Origin: Enterococcus sp. 5H
Lineage (GTDB): Bacteria; Bacillota; Bacilli; Lactobacillales; Enterococcaceae
Reading direction: 5' to 3'
Assembly (NCBI RefSeq): GCF_028128615.1
Contig: NZ_AMDP01000002.1
Coordinates: forward strand, 310,001-374,000
DNA length: 64,000 nucleotides
Part shown: in pieces, positions 38,209-48,313 of the stretch
Position numbering within the stretch: the stretch's first letter is position 1
Layout of the letters: each line of letters starts with the position of its first letter
Made by a program: the position numbers and the translations under genes
Notes under the pieces: generated by a model
What the model was told of the DNA's origin: nothing
The model's database searches: none
Seen by the model: only the letters and a program-made list of their open reading frames with translations

Positions 38209-39984
38209 ATGGAGAAACTGAGGAGAAAACATCCAAGACCACAATTTATCAGAAAAAACTGGACTTCGTTGGATGGAGAATGGGATTTTAGCTGCGATGA
38301 TGAAAATACTGGATTAAAAAATAGCTGGCAAAATGGTTTTACTGAAGCAAGGAAAATAAATGTTCCTTTCACTTATGAAACAAAATTAAGTGGAATTGAA
38401 GACACATCTCACCATGCAATTGTTTGGTATCAAAAAAAGCTTACTTTAGAGGAAACAAAAAATTGGGTTCTTTATTTTGAAGGAGTTGATTACCAAGCAA
38501 AAGTTTGGCTTAATGGTCAAATGGTAGGCGAACATATTGGTGGATATGAACGTTTTTCTTTTGATTTGTCTGGCTATCAGGTTTCAGGTGAGAATACTTT
38601 AATTGTTCGAGTGGAGGATTCCTTGGCTTGTGAACAGCCTAGAGGCAAACAGCGCTGGCTAAAAGATAATTTTGGTTGTTGGTATGTTCAAACTACAGGT
38701 ATTTGGAAAAGTGTTTGGTTGGAAGAAGCTGGCTCTCAACGATTTGAGCATGTTAAAATGACCCCGATGTTGGACGAAGACCAAATATGCTGTGAGATAG
38801 AACTTCATGATCAAAAAGTTATGCCGGATATGCAAGGTTTATCAGTAGAAATTGAGTTGTTTTTTAATGATAAAAAAATTCAAGCAGTAAAAAGTTTATT
38901 TCAACATGAAATGATGCCGATTAATATTGACACCCGCGTTCAAGAAGATGCTTGTTGGGGAACGAAAGTTTGGAATACCAACACACCTGATTTATATGAT
39001 ATTGTATTTAAGCTTTATGATGAATCAGGTCAATTAATAGATGAAGTTTTTTCTTATTTTGGTATGAGGAAAATTTCGATTAAAAATGGACGTATTTTAC
39101 TAAACAATACAGAGCTATACCAACGCTTGATTTTAGATCAGGGCTACTGGTCTGAATCGGGTTTAACACCGCCATCTGTTGAGAAATTAGAGCTGGATAT
39201 CGAGAAAACCATCGAAATGGGCTATAACGGATTGCGTAAACACCAGAAAATTGAAGATGAACGCTTCCTTTACTTGTGTGATTTAAAAGGTGTTTTGGTT
39301 TGGTCTGAAATGCCCTCAACTTATACTTTTAATGATATTGCGCTTAATAAGTTTACCAACGAGTGGCTGCAAATTGTCAAACAAAGTTATAATCATCCAT
39401 CCATCATCACGTGGGTTCCGTTTAATGAATCGTGGGGAATTAAAAATATTAGTCGTTCAAAAGAACAGCAACGATTTACTGAAGGTATCTACTATTTAAC
39501 AAAAGCAATTGATCCAAATCGTCCAGTAATTACCAATGATGGTTGGCAACATACGATTTCTGATATTATTACGCTACATGATTACGAAGAGAATAGTACC
39601 GATTTTATTGAGCGTTATAAAGATTCCAACAAGATAGTAGGAGGCTCCCATCAAAAGGCGCAACAGTTTAATAAAGACTTTTTTGCTTTTGCAGATGGTT
39701 TCGAGTACAAAGGTCAACCGATTATTATTTCAGAATTTGGCGGAATTGCTTTTGATTCAGGCGAAGGTTGGGGGTATGGCAATATGGTAGCTGATGAAAA
39801 AGCATTTATGGAACGTTTTGAAGCAATTCACCAAGCTATTCAAGAACTGCCCTATGTTACAGGTTATTGCTATACGCAGCTGACGGATGTTGAGCAAGAA
39901 GTGAATGGTTTGCTAACAGTTGATCGTAAAGCGAAAATTGATTTGGAAGAAGTAAAAAGGATCAATGTAAAAAGACTAGACTAA
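38209..39984 (+). CDS. Family 2 glycoside hydrolase (second paralogue)
   Basis: It has 591 residues from ATG 38209 (Shine-Dalgarno GAGGAGAAG); an in-frame ATG at 38164 lies inside the previous gene and lacks a site. Architecture is as in the upstream GH2: HPRPQFIRKNWTSLDGEWDF at the start, acid/base Glu407 in PFNESWG, nucleophile Glu509 in SEFGGIAF. Shared blocks include YFGMRKI, LILDQGYW, RKHQK and CYTQLTDVEQE. The pair clearly arose by duplication but is well diverged, suggesting different linkages or chain ends of one oligosaccharide. Last gene of the operon. Confidence 0.9.
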   Translation: MEKLRRKHPRPQFIRKNWTSLDGEWDFSCDDENTGLKNSWQNGFTEARKINVPFTYETKLSGIEDTSHHAIVWYQKKLTLEETKNWVLYFEGVDYQAKVWLNGQMVGEHIGGYERFSFDLSGYQVSGENTLIVRVEDSLACEQPRGKQRWLKDNFGCWYVQTTGIWKSVWLEEAGSQRFEHVKMTPMLDEDQICCEIELHDQKVMPDMQGLSVEIELFFNDKKIQAVKSLFQHEMMPINIDTRVQEDACWGTKVWNTNTPDLYDIVFKLYDESGQLIDEVFSYFGMRKISIKNGRILLNNTELYQRLILDQGYWSESGLTPPSVEKLELDIEKTIEMGYNGLRKHQKIEDERFLYLCDLKGVLVWSEMPSTYTFNDIALNKFTNEWLQIVKQSYNHPSIITWVPFNESWGIKNISRSKEQQRFTEGIYYLTKAIDPNRPVITNDGWQHTISDIITLHDYEENSTDFIERYKDSNKIVGGSHQKAQQFNKDFFAFADGFEYKGQPIIISEFGGIAFDSGEGWGYGNMVADEKAFMERFEAIHQAIQELPYVTGYCYTQLTDVEQEVNGLLTVDRKAKIDLEEVKRINVKRLD

Positions 39985-39991
39985 GTAATTT

Positions 39992-40035
39992 AAAAGAAGT
40001 TAGTGGATATCTCTCTATTCAGTAGCTTCTTTTTT
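39992..40035 (+). terminator. Intrinsic terminator after the GH2 operon
   Basis: AAAAGAAGTTAGTG pairs with CAGTAGCTTCTTTT (two wobble or mismatched positions) and ends in TTTTTT. Confidence 0.75.
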
Positions 40036-40189
40036 GTTTTTGTCCAAAAGGAATTTTTTTTAATATTCAAAATTTCCAATATTTTTAGGATTTTTGTACA
40101 GTTCTAATTTTTTTAGACAGTGTCAGTCATAATTCTATCAAATATATGATAAACTAAAGCCAGGAAACATTTATAAAGGATGTGACAAA

Positions 40190-43100
40190 ATGGCGCTACA
40201 GTTTATTCGTGGAACTGCTGAAATGGATTTAGAAGCAGCTCTTTTACAAGCTTCCGTGGATTGGTTAGAAGCGGATCAGGCGCATGAAGTATTTTATTTA
40301 GTTCCCAACCATATGAAATTCGAGCAGGAAATCAATGCTTTGAAACGAATTAAAAATCTTCAAAATAATCAAAGCGATTCAATTGCTACGATGCGATTAC
40401 AAGTTTTTAGTTTTTATCGATTGGCTTGGTACTATTTACAGCACACTCAATATTATAGTTCAGAAGTACTTTCAGATGCTGGTGCAGCAATGGTTTTTCG
40501 AAAAATTCTTTCAGAAAATGAAGAATCCTTGAAGGTATTTCGTGGAGAAATCAATAAATCAGGTTTTATCAAGCAACTGTTTGAGTTGTATCAAGAAATA
40601 AAAGAAGGGAATATTGATTTAGAAGAACTTCTGAGTTTTATGGCGGGGTCAACGAGTGATACCAAAGAACAAGACTTACAATTAAAAATCCAAGATATCA
40701 AGCTAATTTTTACTAAGTTTGAAAGCTTAATGAGTGAGTATGGAATAAAATCTGCTGAAATTATCGATTATTTGACCTCGTATTTAGAAACGCAAGATTT
40801 AAGTAACGTATTATTTGTAATTAATGGTTATCACCATTTTTCTGCTAGGGAATTAAAGTTAATCGACGTATTAATGCGCCGCGGCGGTCAAGTAAAAATT
40901 TCGTTGGTTTTAAATAAAAAATATCCCAATGAATTGCCATCCTTAATGGATTTATTTTATGAAACCGGAGCAACATATCAACAACTTTATCAAATAGCCA
41001 GACAAGCTCAAGTAGCTATTTTGCCGGATTATGTTGAGAAAAAGCAGTCATTAGTTTCTAATAATAGCCTGCAGGTACTTCAAGAATATTGGATTAACGC
41101 GCAAGAAAATGGTCCAATCAAAAATAGAACCCAGATTAAGGACAATTACTTACAACTTTGGTGTACTGAAAATATTAAAGAAGAAATTAATCATATCGCG
41201 AAAGAAATTAGGCGTTTAGTTGTTGAAGAAGGCTATCGCTATAAAGACATTCAATTGTTGACGCGGGAATTAGATAGCTATGAAACGATGATTGAACCGT
41301 TATTTACTATGCATGAAATACCCATTTATTTAGATCGTGATATGGCAATGGAGCAGCATCCGTTAGTTGAATTTATCCAGTCGCTTTTTTCTATTAATTC
41401 TTATAATTATCGCTATCGTGATGTGCTACGCTTTTTAAGAACAGAATTATTTTTCCCATTTGGTGATCAAGATACTGTTTCCGACTGGCAAGTAATTCGG
41501 GATGAATGGCGTAGAAAGATTGATCTTACTGAAAATGTTGTACTTGCATATGGATATGAGGGTTACCATTGGAAGCAAGATAAAAACTGGCATTTCATTC
41601 GCTATGATTTTGAAACGGATGAACAAGACGATACCGAAATGATTGAGCAAGATTCAAATACTGTACGAAAATTGATTCAACAATCAATTCCAGCTTTCTT
41701 CGAAAATATCCAAAAATCTCAAACGGGTATTGAAGCGGCGGATTATTTTTATCAATTTTTAGTAGGTAATGGAATTGAAAAGCAGTTAATGATGTGGCGT
41801 AATCAAGCGATTGAAAGTGGTCAGTTAGAAGCTGCTAGAAATCACGAACAAACTTGGGAAGCATTAATGAACTTGTTAGATGAATTTGTCACAATTTACG
41901 GGCAAGAATCCTTTAATTTATCAACCTTTGAAGAAATCTTCTCTAGTGGATTAGAAGGTTTACGCTATAACAAGGTTCCCACGGCAATTGATCAAGTACA
42001 AGTTCGGTCGATTGATTTAGCGCGTCCTGGACAAGCCAAAGTAGTTTTTGCGATTGGTTTGACAGATCAGGTCTTACCACAAAGATTTGATAATACAACA
42101 TTACTTTCGGATGAAGAACGCCAGGCAGTAAACGATCATTTAGATGATTCACGTTTTTTATTGAATAACACTAGAAAAAGTATCGCAAAAGAACCATTCA
42201 ATGCATATATTATGTTTGCATCAGCGAAAGAACGCCTATATTTTTCTTATCCGAGTGTGAAAGATACTGCTAAAGATGTGAAAATTTCAACTTATTTAAC
42301 CAATATTCAAAATGACTTAGGTCTGTCAATGCAATTTAAGAACACGCTCTCTATTTCTGATAATGAACAAATTAGTCTAGAACACATTGGGACGTACCGC
42401 ACATTAATCAGTGATTTAACTAACTTAAAAAGACAAAAAAAAGAAATTAATGAAGGAATCTTATCTTTTTGGCATACGATGGAACGTGCTTTGATGAGCC
42501 ATTCAGAGGCGTTTCTTGCTGAACATGTTTTTACAAGTCTAGGACATCAAAATTTACCAGAAAATCTGGAAGCAGATTTAACCGACGAGCTCTATAGTAA
42601 GCATATCTATACTTCTGTTTCACGGATGGAGAGTTTTTACCGTTGTCAGTATCAATACTTCTCTCGTTTTGGACTGGGCTTAAAAGAACGGGATGTATTC
42701 GGTTTATCACCTGCGGCAACTGGAGAGTTTTTCCACGAGGCTTTGGATCAGTTTTTCAAATTGCTAATTATGCAGAAAAAACAGTTGTCTGATTTAACGG
42801 ATCGAGAAGTTAATGAGTTTACTGAGCAAGTGCTAAATGCAGTATTTGGTGAGATTAAATTTTCGATTTTGGATACATCTAGCCGTATGAACTATATTCG
42901 TTACCAGTTAGGGCAAACGATTAAAAAAGTTAGCTGGGCGTTAAAAAGACAAAGCGAACGTAGCGGTATGAGCACGGTTCAAACAGAAATATTATTTGGT
43001 CAAATTGCGAGTCAAAAAGGAATTAAAGGTTTAGAGTTGCCACTTGAGAATGATGGACAGATTAGTGTTCGAGGGAAAATAGACCGCCTAGATCAGCTAG

Positions 43101-43768
43101 TTACTCCAGATGCACTGTACTTAGGTGTAGTTGACTATAAATCCAGTCATAAGAAATTTAATATTACAGAAGCTTATTACGGTTTAGCGATGCAGATGTT
43201 AACTTATTTAGATGTTGCATTGATGGATGCAGTAAATCTAGTAGGACAAGCTGCTAAACCAGCAGGATCTTTTTATCTTCATGTTCATAACCCTATTTTA
43301 CCTTATGAAACGGATGATAAAAAAGAACAGCAACTTCTGAAAAAATTCCAGTTTGACGGTTTAATGCTGAATGATTCTGGTTTACTTGAAAACTTGGATA
43401 AAAGTTTGCAAGCAAAACAAAGTTCTTTAATTTATCCAATTGAAGAATCAGCCAAAGAAATTATTAAACCAGGACGTCGCCAAGAAGATAAATTCGTGAC
43501 CGAGCCAGAATTAGATGCGTTGTTAATCCATAATCGGAGTAAATTTATCGAAGCTGGGAATAAAATTACAAAAGGTCAAATTGATTTAAATCCGGCTTAT
43601 CAAGGGAAAGAACGAATTGCCTGTCGTTTTTGTCCATTTAGAAGCGTGTGTAATTTTGATGTAATGTTGAAAGAAAATAATTACAATCGAATAGAAACGT
43701 TATCAAAAAAAGAAGTAATGGATCGTTTAGTTGAAAACAAACAAGAAGGAGGATCAGTAAATGAGTAA
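40190..43768 (+). CDS. rexB: ATP-dependent nuclease subunit B (RexB/AddB)
   Basis: RexB is the partner of RexA in the double-strand-break resecting nuclease-helicase. The 1192 residues begin LQFIRGTAEMDLEAALLQAS, where full AddB proteins have a Walker A loop; none is present here, as in lactic acid bacterial RexB. A C-terminal RecB-type nuclease motif is seen at LGVVDYKSSHK. Cysteines in SFYRCQYQYF and ACRFCPFRSVC can hold the AddB 4Fe-4S cluster. It overlaps rexA by eight bases. Shine-Dalgarno AAAGGATG. Confidence 0.94.
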   Translation: MALQFIRGTAEMDLEAALLQASVDWLEADQAHEVFYLVPNHMKFEQEINALKRIKNLQNNQSDSIATMRLQVFSFYRLAWYYLQHTQYYSSEVLSDAGAAMVFRKILSENEESLKVFRGEINKSGFIKQLFELYQEIKEGNIDLEELLSFMAGSTSDTKEQDLQLKIQDIKLIFTKFESLMSEYGIKSAEIIDYLTSYLETQDLSNVLFVINGYHHFSARELKLIDVLMRRGGQVKISLVLNKKYPNELPSLMDLFYETGATYQQLYQIARQAQVAILPDYVEKKQSLVSNNSLQVLQEYWINAQENGPIKNRTQIKDNYLQLWCTENIKEEINHIAKEIRRLVVEEGYRYKDIQLLTRELDSYETMIEPLFTMHEIPIYLDRDMAMEQHPLVEFIQSLFSINSYNYRYRDVLRFLRTELFFPFGDQDTVSDWQVIRDEWRRKIDLTENVVLAYGYEGYHWKQDKNWHFIRYDFETDEQDDTEMIEQDSNTVRKLIQQSIPAFFENIQKSQTGIEAADYFYQFLVGNGIEKQLMMWRNQAIESGQLEAARNHEQTWEALMNLLDEFVTIYGQESFNLSTFEEIFSSGLEGLRYNKVPTAIDQVQVRSIDLARPGQAKVVFAIGLTDQVLPQRFDNTTLLSDEERQAVNDHLDDSRFLLNNTRKSIAKEPFNAYIMFASAKERLYFSYPSVKDTAKDVKISTYLTNIQNDLGLSMQFKNTLSISDNEQISLEHIGTYRTLISDLTNLKRQKKEINEGILSFWHTMERALMSHSEAFLAEHVFTSLGHQNLPENLEADLTDELYSKHIYTSVSRMESFYRCQYQYFSRFGLGLKERDVFGLSPAATGEFFHEALDQFFKLLIMQKKQLSDLTDREVNEFTEQVLNAVFGEIKFSILDTSSRMNYIRYQLGQTIKKVSWALKRQSERSGMSTVQTEILFGQIASQKGIKGLELPLENDGQISVRGKIDRLDQLVTPDALYLGVVDYKSSHKKFNITEAYYGLAMQMLTYLDVALMDAVNLVGQAAKPAGSFYLHVHNPILPYETDDKKEQQLLKKFQFDGLMLNDSGLLENLDKSLQAKQSSLIYPIEESAKEIIKPGRRQEDKFVTEPELDALLIHNRSKFIEAGNKITKGQIDLNPAYQGKERIACRFCPFRSVCNFDVMLKENNYNRIETLSKKEVMDRLVENKQEGGSVNE

Positions 43769-46700
43769 AGAAATACCTTTACGACCAGAGAATGAACAGT
43801 TTACTGATAATCAATGGCAAGCTGTTTTTGATGGAGATGAGAACATTCTGGTTTCTGCATCAGCTGGTTCTGGTAAAACAACAGTACTTGTTCGACGTGT
43901 AATTGAGAAATTAAAGAGTGGTTCTGATATTGACCGTTTATTGATTGTGACTTATACAGAAGCAGCCGCGAAAGAAATGAAAGAACGAATTCAAGTTGCT
44001 CTGCAAAAGGCGATTAATGGCGAGAGCGATCAAGAAAGAAAGCAGCATTTTGTTAAACAGTTAACGTTATTACCAACAGCTAACATCAGTACCTTACATG
44101 CTTTTTGTTTGACCGTTATTCGTCGATTTTATTACTTAATTGAAATGGATCCAGTTTTCAGGTTGTTAACAGATGAAACAGAAATGCTGTTACTCAAAGA
44201 AGATGTTTGGGATGACTTAAGAGAAACTTTTTATGCAGATAATCGTGAACCTTTTTATCAATTGACAAGTAATTTTTCTAATGATCGCAGTGATGACGGA
44301 TTGACTAGGTTAATTTTTTCTTTATATGAATTTGCTAGAGCTAATCCTGATCCAGATGAATGGCTGCAACACTTGGCAGATAGTTATCGGGTCGAGGGTA
44401 GTTTAGGGGAGTCTGTTTTATTTCAAAATTTTTTAAAACCACAAATTATGGAAAATCTTTTCCGATGCATCGAACGTTATGAAGAGATGATTCATTTAAC
44501 AGAAGGTGAAGAAAAGCTAGTTAAGATTGTAGATCTTGCCAGAAATGAGAAGGACTTTACTGAAACATTTGCTAGCCAATTAGCAGATAATGATTTAGAA
44601 GCAGCTTATGGGCTGTCTAAATCAATAAAATTCGATCGTTATCCAACTGTTCGTGCAGAAGATCTAAAAGAAACTGCTGCAATGGCGAAAAATTTGCGGG
44701 AACAAAATAAAAAAACGTTGAACAATATTTTGGCAGATCTGTTTGTATTGTCACCTGAGCAAATGAAGCAGGTCATCGATGCTGCAACACCTGTAGTTGT
44801 GGAAATGGCAAAAGTAGGACAGGCTTTTATTGATAACTATAGTGAAGAAAAGTTGAAAAAAGGTCTGGTGGACTTTAATGATCTAGAACATTTTACACTA
44901 GCTATCTTAGCAAATAAAGAGTCAGATCAATGGTTCGCTACTGAAGCATCAATGTATTATCGTGAGAAATTTGATGAAGTTTTGGTGGACGAATATCAAG
45001 ATATCAATCGATTGCAAGAAACTATTCTTTATTGGCTTAGAAGACCAGAAGCAAATAAGGGTAATTTGTTTATGGTTGGCGATGTAAAACAATCGATTTA
45101 TTCATTCCGATTAGCTGATCCTACCTTGTTTATTGAAAAATATAATCAATATGGAGCAAATCAAGATGGTAAGCGAATTGTTTTAGCAGAGAATTTTCGA
45201 TCCAGAAAAAATGTGTTGGATTTTACTAATTTAGTTTTTGAGCAGTTAATGGATGAACGAGTTGGGCAAATTGCTTATGATGAAGCAGCTAAATTAGTTC
45301 ATGGCTTCGACCAATTTCTGGAAGCGGAAAATTATGATACGGAATTATTGATTTATGAAAAAAAAGCGGGACAGTCGGAAGCTGAAGAACCCATTTTGAA
45401 GCTGGATGATTCAGAATTGATCTTAGAAGATAAAACTGAAGGCGAACTCCATATGACAGCTTTGAAAATCAGAGAGCTAGTCGATCAACAGTTTTTAATT
45501 TATGATAAAAGTACGAAAGAAAACCGCCCAATCACCTATAAAGATATTGTTTTATTAACGCCAACGAAAAAAAACAATTTAACAATTTTAGAAATATTTA
45601 AAACTGCTGGAATACCAATTCAAGTTAATGATGCACAAAATTACTTTCAAGCAACTGAAGTTCAGACGATGGTTGCACTTCTGCAGATTATTGATAATCC
45701 GTACCAAGATATCCCGTTGGTAGCTGTGTTGCGTTCACCGATTGTTGGCTTAAAAGAAAATGAATTAGTGAGGATTCGTTTAGCTGCTAAAAAAAGTTCG
45801 TATTATGATGCATTTCTAACGTTTAACCAAAATCAAAGCGTGGATGAAACAGCAGATGAACTAAAGAAAAAAACAGTACAATTTTCCAATCTTTTAGCGA
45901 AGTGGCGCGAACTTGCTCGTCGAGATCAATTAGCAACACTTATTTGGGAAATCTATCGAGATACTGCATACTTAGACTACGTAGGAGGAATGCCTGCTGG
46001 TAAACAAAGGCAAGCCAATTTGTATGCTCTGGTTGAGCGTGCAGCTAGTTATGAGCAAACAAGTTTCCGAGGGTTATTTCAATTTGTTCGCTTTATTGAG
46101 AAAATGCAGGAAAAAGACAAAGATTTAGCTGAGCCAGTAATTTTAAGCGAAGAAAATGCTGTTCGAGTTATGACAATTCATGCCAGTAAAGGTTTGGAAT
46201 TTCCTGTTGTATTTGTTCTTGATATGACAAAAGAATTTAATCTTGGAGATTTAAATGAACGCTATATATTTGATGATCGATTAGGTGTAGGTATCCGTTA
46301 TCTTGATCAAACAGATCGAATGCTATATGAAACGTTACCCTTTCTTGCAATTAAGCAAGCTAAATTAAAAAAATTACTCTCTGAAGAAATGCGGAAATTA
46401 TATGTTGCGTTAACGAGAGCTGAACAAAAGCTTTTTTTAGTAGGTTCATACAACGATCAGGATGCAACTTGGAAAGAGTGGCTAAAAGTTGGGGATGTCC
46501 AAACCAAAGTGCTGCCTAGCGAAAATCGCTTACAGGGAAAAAGTAGTCTGATGAACTGGGTTGGTATGAGTTTGGTCCGACATAAAAGAATGAGTGATTT
46601 CCAAACAGAATTTATTACTCAGGAAATTGTAGGTATTAGTCACCATCCAGCTAGTTTTTCTGTAACCTTTATTAATGAAAAAGATATTCAAAATCAATTT

Positions 46701-47567
46701 TCTCAACTTCAATTTGTTGATACAGCTGTTTTGCAAGAGGACAAAAGTGGGCAATTTGACCAAGCAGTTGTTGATAAAGGGTTGTATCGTTTAAACTATT
46801 TATATCCATATGAAGTGGCTACTAAAACAACGAATTATCAGTCTGTTTCAGAAATTAAGCGTGTTTTTGAGGATCCGGATAATAAAGAAATTGCCAAAAT
46901 TGAATTGGATGAAAAAAGTACGATTCAAGCGCCTCAAATGATTGTTCATCGCATGAGTGAAGGCGAGCTGGGAAAACCAAGATTTATAGAAACTATTCGT
47001 AAACCTTCATCAATGGAAATTGGAACAGCTACCCATTATGTTTTACAGCTTTTGGATTTAGAACAAATGCCAACTAAAGTAAGAATAGAACAACTTATAG
47101 ATGAGTTAGTTCAAACGAAAATCATACAAGAAAATGTAGCTGAATATATTAAGAGTGATCGAGTATTGGCGTTTTATGAAACAAGTTTAGGTCAGCTGAT
47201 TTTAGAAAATTCAAAACAAGTTAAACGCGAGCAACCTTTTTCGATGCTGTTAAATGCTGAAGGATTGATAAAAGACTACCCTGATAAAACAGATGATGAT
47301 TTGCTAATTCACGGAATGATTGATGGTTATATAGAACTGGAAGATTCTTGTGTTTTATATGATTACAAAACCGACTTTGTTCAAAACATAGACAATTTAA
47401 ATGAGGTTAAAAAAATCATTCAACGGTATAGAGGTCAGTTAAATCTTTATAAAAAAGCGTTGGAGCAAGCTTCTGGCAAGCCTGTTAATCAAGTCCTGTT
47501 AGTCTTATTATCAGCAGGAGTTATTATTGATTTGGATAAAGAACAGATAATAGAAAAAATTTATTAA
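43761..47567 (+). CDS. rexA: ATP-dependent helicase/nuclease subunit A (RexA/AddA)
   Basis: The 1268-residue UvrD-type helicase drives DNA unwinding in the RexAB complex. Walker A is ASAGSGKTTVLVRRV (about residues 32-46). Motif II is VDEYQDINRLQE, and motif V/VI is MTIHASKGLEFPVVF with RKLYVALTRAEQKLFLVGS. The C-terminal RecB-type nuclease motif is LYDYKTDFV. It is coupled to rexB through an overlapping start inside the rexB end (Shine-Dalgarno GAAGGAGG). Complete. Confidence 0.95.
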   Translation: MSKEIPLRPENEQFTDNQWQAVFDGDENILVSASAGSGKTTVLVRRVIEKLKSGSDIDRLLIVTYTEAAAKEMKERIQVALQKAINGESDQERKQHFVKQLTLLPTANISTLHAFCLTVIRRFYYLIEMDPVFRLLTDETEMLLLKEDVWDDLRETFYADNREPFYQLTSNFSNDRSDDGLTRLIFSLYEFARANPDPDEWLQHLADSYRVEGSLGESVLFQNFLKPQIMENLFRCIERYEEMIHLTEGEEKLVKIVDLARNEKDFTETFASQLADNDLEAAYGLSKSIKFDRYPTVRAEDLKETAAMAKNLREQNKKTLNNILADLFVLSPEQMKQVIDAATPVVVEMAKVGQAFIDNYSEEKLKKGLVDFNDLEHFTLAILANKESDQWFATEASMYYREKFDEVLVDEYQDINRLQETILYWLRRPEANKGNLFMVGDVKQSIYSFRLADPTLFIEKYNQYGANQDGKRIVLAENFRSRKNVLDFTNLVFEQLMDERVGQIAYDEAAKLVHGFDQFLEAENYDTELLIYEKKAGQSEAEEPILKLDDSELILEDKTEGELHMTALKIRELVDQQFLIYDKSTKENRPITYKDIVLLTPTKKNNLTILEIFKTAGIPIQVNDAQNYFQATEVQTMVALLQIIDNPYQDIPLVAVLRSPIVGLKENELVRIRLAAKKSSYYDAFLTFNQNQSVDETADELKKKTVQFSNLLAKWRELARRDQLATLIWEIYRDTAYLDYVGGMPAGKQRQANLYALVERAASYEQTSFRGLFQFVRFIEKMQEKDKDLAEPVILSEENAVRVMTIHASKGLEFPVVFVLDMTKEFNLGDLNERYIFDDRLGVGIRYLDQTDRMLYETLPFLAIKQAKLKKLLSEEMRKLYVALTRAEQKLFLVGSYNDQDATWKEWLKVGDVQTKVLPSENRLQGKSSLMNWVGMSLVRHKRMSDFQTEFITQEIVGISHHPASFSVTFINEKDIQNQFSQLQFVDTAVLQEDKSGQFDQAVVDKGLYRLNYLYPYEVATKTTNYQSVSEIKRVFEDPDNKEIAKIELDEKSTIQAPQMIVHRMSEGELGKPRFIETIRKPSSMEIGTATHYVLQLLDLEQMPTKVRIEQLIDELVQTKIIQENVAEYIKSDRVLAFYETSLGQLILENSKQVKREQPFSMLLNAEGLIKDYPDKTDDDLLIHGMIDGYIELEDSCVLYDYKTDFVQNIDNLNEVKKIIQRYRGQLNLYKKALEQASGKPVNQVLLVLLSAGVIIDLDKEQIIEKIY

Positions 47568-47582
47568 AATGAAAGCAGATCT

Positions 47583-47612
47583 ACTTACAAATTGTAAGTT
47601 GTATGCTATACT
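47583..47612 (+). promoter_or_regulatory. Promoter and operator of the HxlR-type gene
   Basis: ACTTACAA-A-TTGTAAGT (47583-47599) is a perfect 8-bp palindrome containing the -35-like CTTACA (47584-47589). The extended -10 TGCTATACT ends at 47612. An operator on the -35 suggests autorepression. Confidence 0.7.
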
Positions 47613-47632
47613 CAGGACACGAGGTGAGGAAT

Positions 47633-47977
47633 ATGGAGCAAGTAAAAACAACCGAATTTTCACTATGCCCTAAGTTTGAAAAAGCATTTGCAATTTTAGG
47701 CAAAAAATGGAATGGTTTGATTATTGATGTCTTGTTGGAAAATGGTCCTCAACGATTTGGTGAGTTAAGACAAAAAATCCCAGAACTTAGCGATCGAGTA
47801 TTAGTCGAACGATTAAAAGAACTTGAAGTAGAGGGGATTATTGCAAAAGCAGTTCGCTGCGATGAAAGTAGCCGCTTAGAATATTTTCTCACACAAAAAG
47901 GTGCAGATCTACAGCAAGCGATGGAACAAATTCAAGGATGGGCAGAAAAATGGGTTACAGCTGAAGAATGCAGTTGA
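47633..47977 (+). CDS. HxlR family transcriptional regulator
   Basis: The protein is a 114-residue winged-helix regulator, starting at ATG 47633 after GAGGTGAGG; an upstream in-frame ATG at 47603 lies at the promoter. HxlR signature: CPKFEKAFAILGKKWNGLIIDVLLENG, read as CPKFEKAFAILGKKWNGL then LRQKIPELSDRVLVERLKEL. Cys residues near the N-terminus (Cys13) and at CDES and EECS could sense thiol stress as in YodB or HypR, but this is inference. It probably represses itself through the palindrome on its promoter. No obvious target gene is next to it. Confidence 0.88.
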   Translation: MEQVKTTEFSLCPKFEKAFAILGKKWNGLIIDVLLENGPQRFGELRQKIPELSDRVLVERLKELEVEGIIAKAVRCDESSRLEYFLTQKGADLQQAMEQIQGWAEKWVTAEECS

Positions 47978-48002
47978 CCTATGACTAAAGTTCTTGTAAA
48001 AT
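47974..48002 (+). promoter_or_regulatory. Promoter of the pheST T-box leader
   Basis: TTGACC (47974-47979), a 17-bp spacer and TAAAAT (47997-48002). It overlaps the stop of the HxlR gene and gives a leader of about 300 nt. Confidence 0.65.
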
Positions 48003-48008
48003 GTAATC

Positions 48009-48260
48009 AATTGAATAACAAAAAAATGTTGAAGGAAAAGAGTAATTTGGCTGATGTGATTTAGGGAGTACCTGTCTAAGACTGGAAGCAGGTATCACAA
48101 TCGAAAAATGAAGTTCACTTCCGGAGTTTGTTTGTTCCAGAGAGGTCAGACCGGTGAAAGCCGTTATCAGAATTGAGTGCATAGCCTTTTTTGCTATGAA
48201 GTAGGATGGTAACACGATAGCTCGTTCCTTTAATTAAGGAATGGGCTATCGTTTTTTATT
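48009..48260 (+). promoter_or_regulatory. T-box riboswitch for phenylalanine (pheST leader)
   Basis: This is a tRNA-sensing leader that lets pheST be read through when tRNA-Phe is uncharged. The T-box motif AGGATGGTAACACG (48203-48216) departs from the usual AGGGTGGNACCGCG, but its bulge TGGT can pair with the ACCA end of tRNA-Phe. A Phe codon TTC (48114-48116) followed by A sits in the expected specifier position of stem I. A terminator with a long T-tract ends the leader. Confidence 0.85.
48215..48257 (+). terminator. T-box terminator hairpin
   Basis: CGATAGC...TTCCTT pairs with AAGGAA...GCTATCG and is followed by TTTTTT. The 5' arm overlaps the end of the T-box motif, so forming the antiterminator excludes it. 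Confidence 0.88.
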
Positions 48261-48313
48261 TGGATAAAACTTTAACTTAATTCGATGAATAACCAAAAGA
48301 AAGGAATAGAAAA

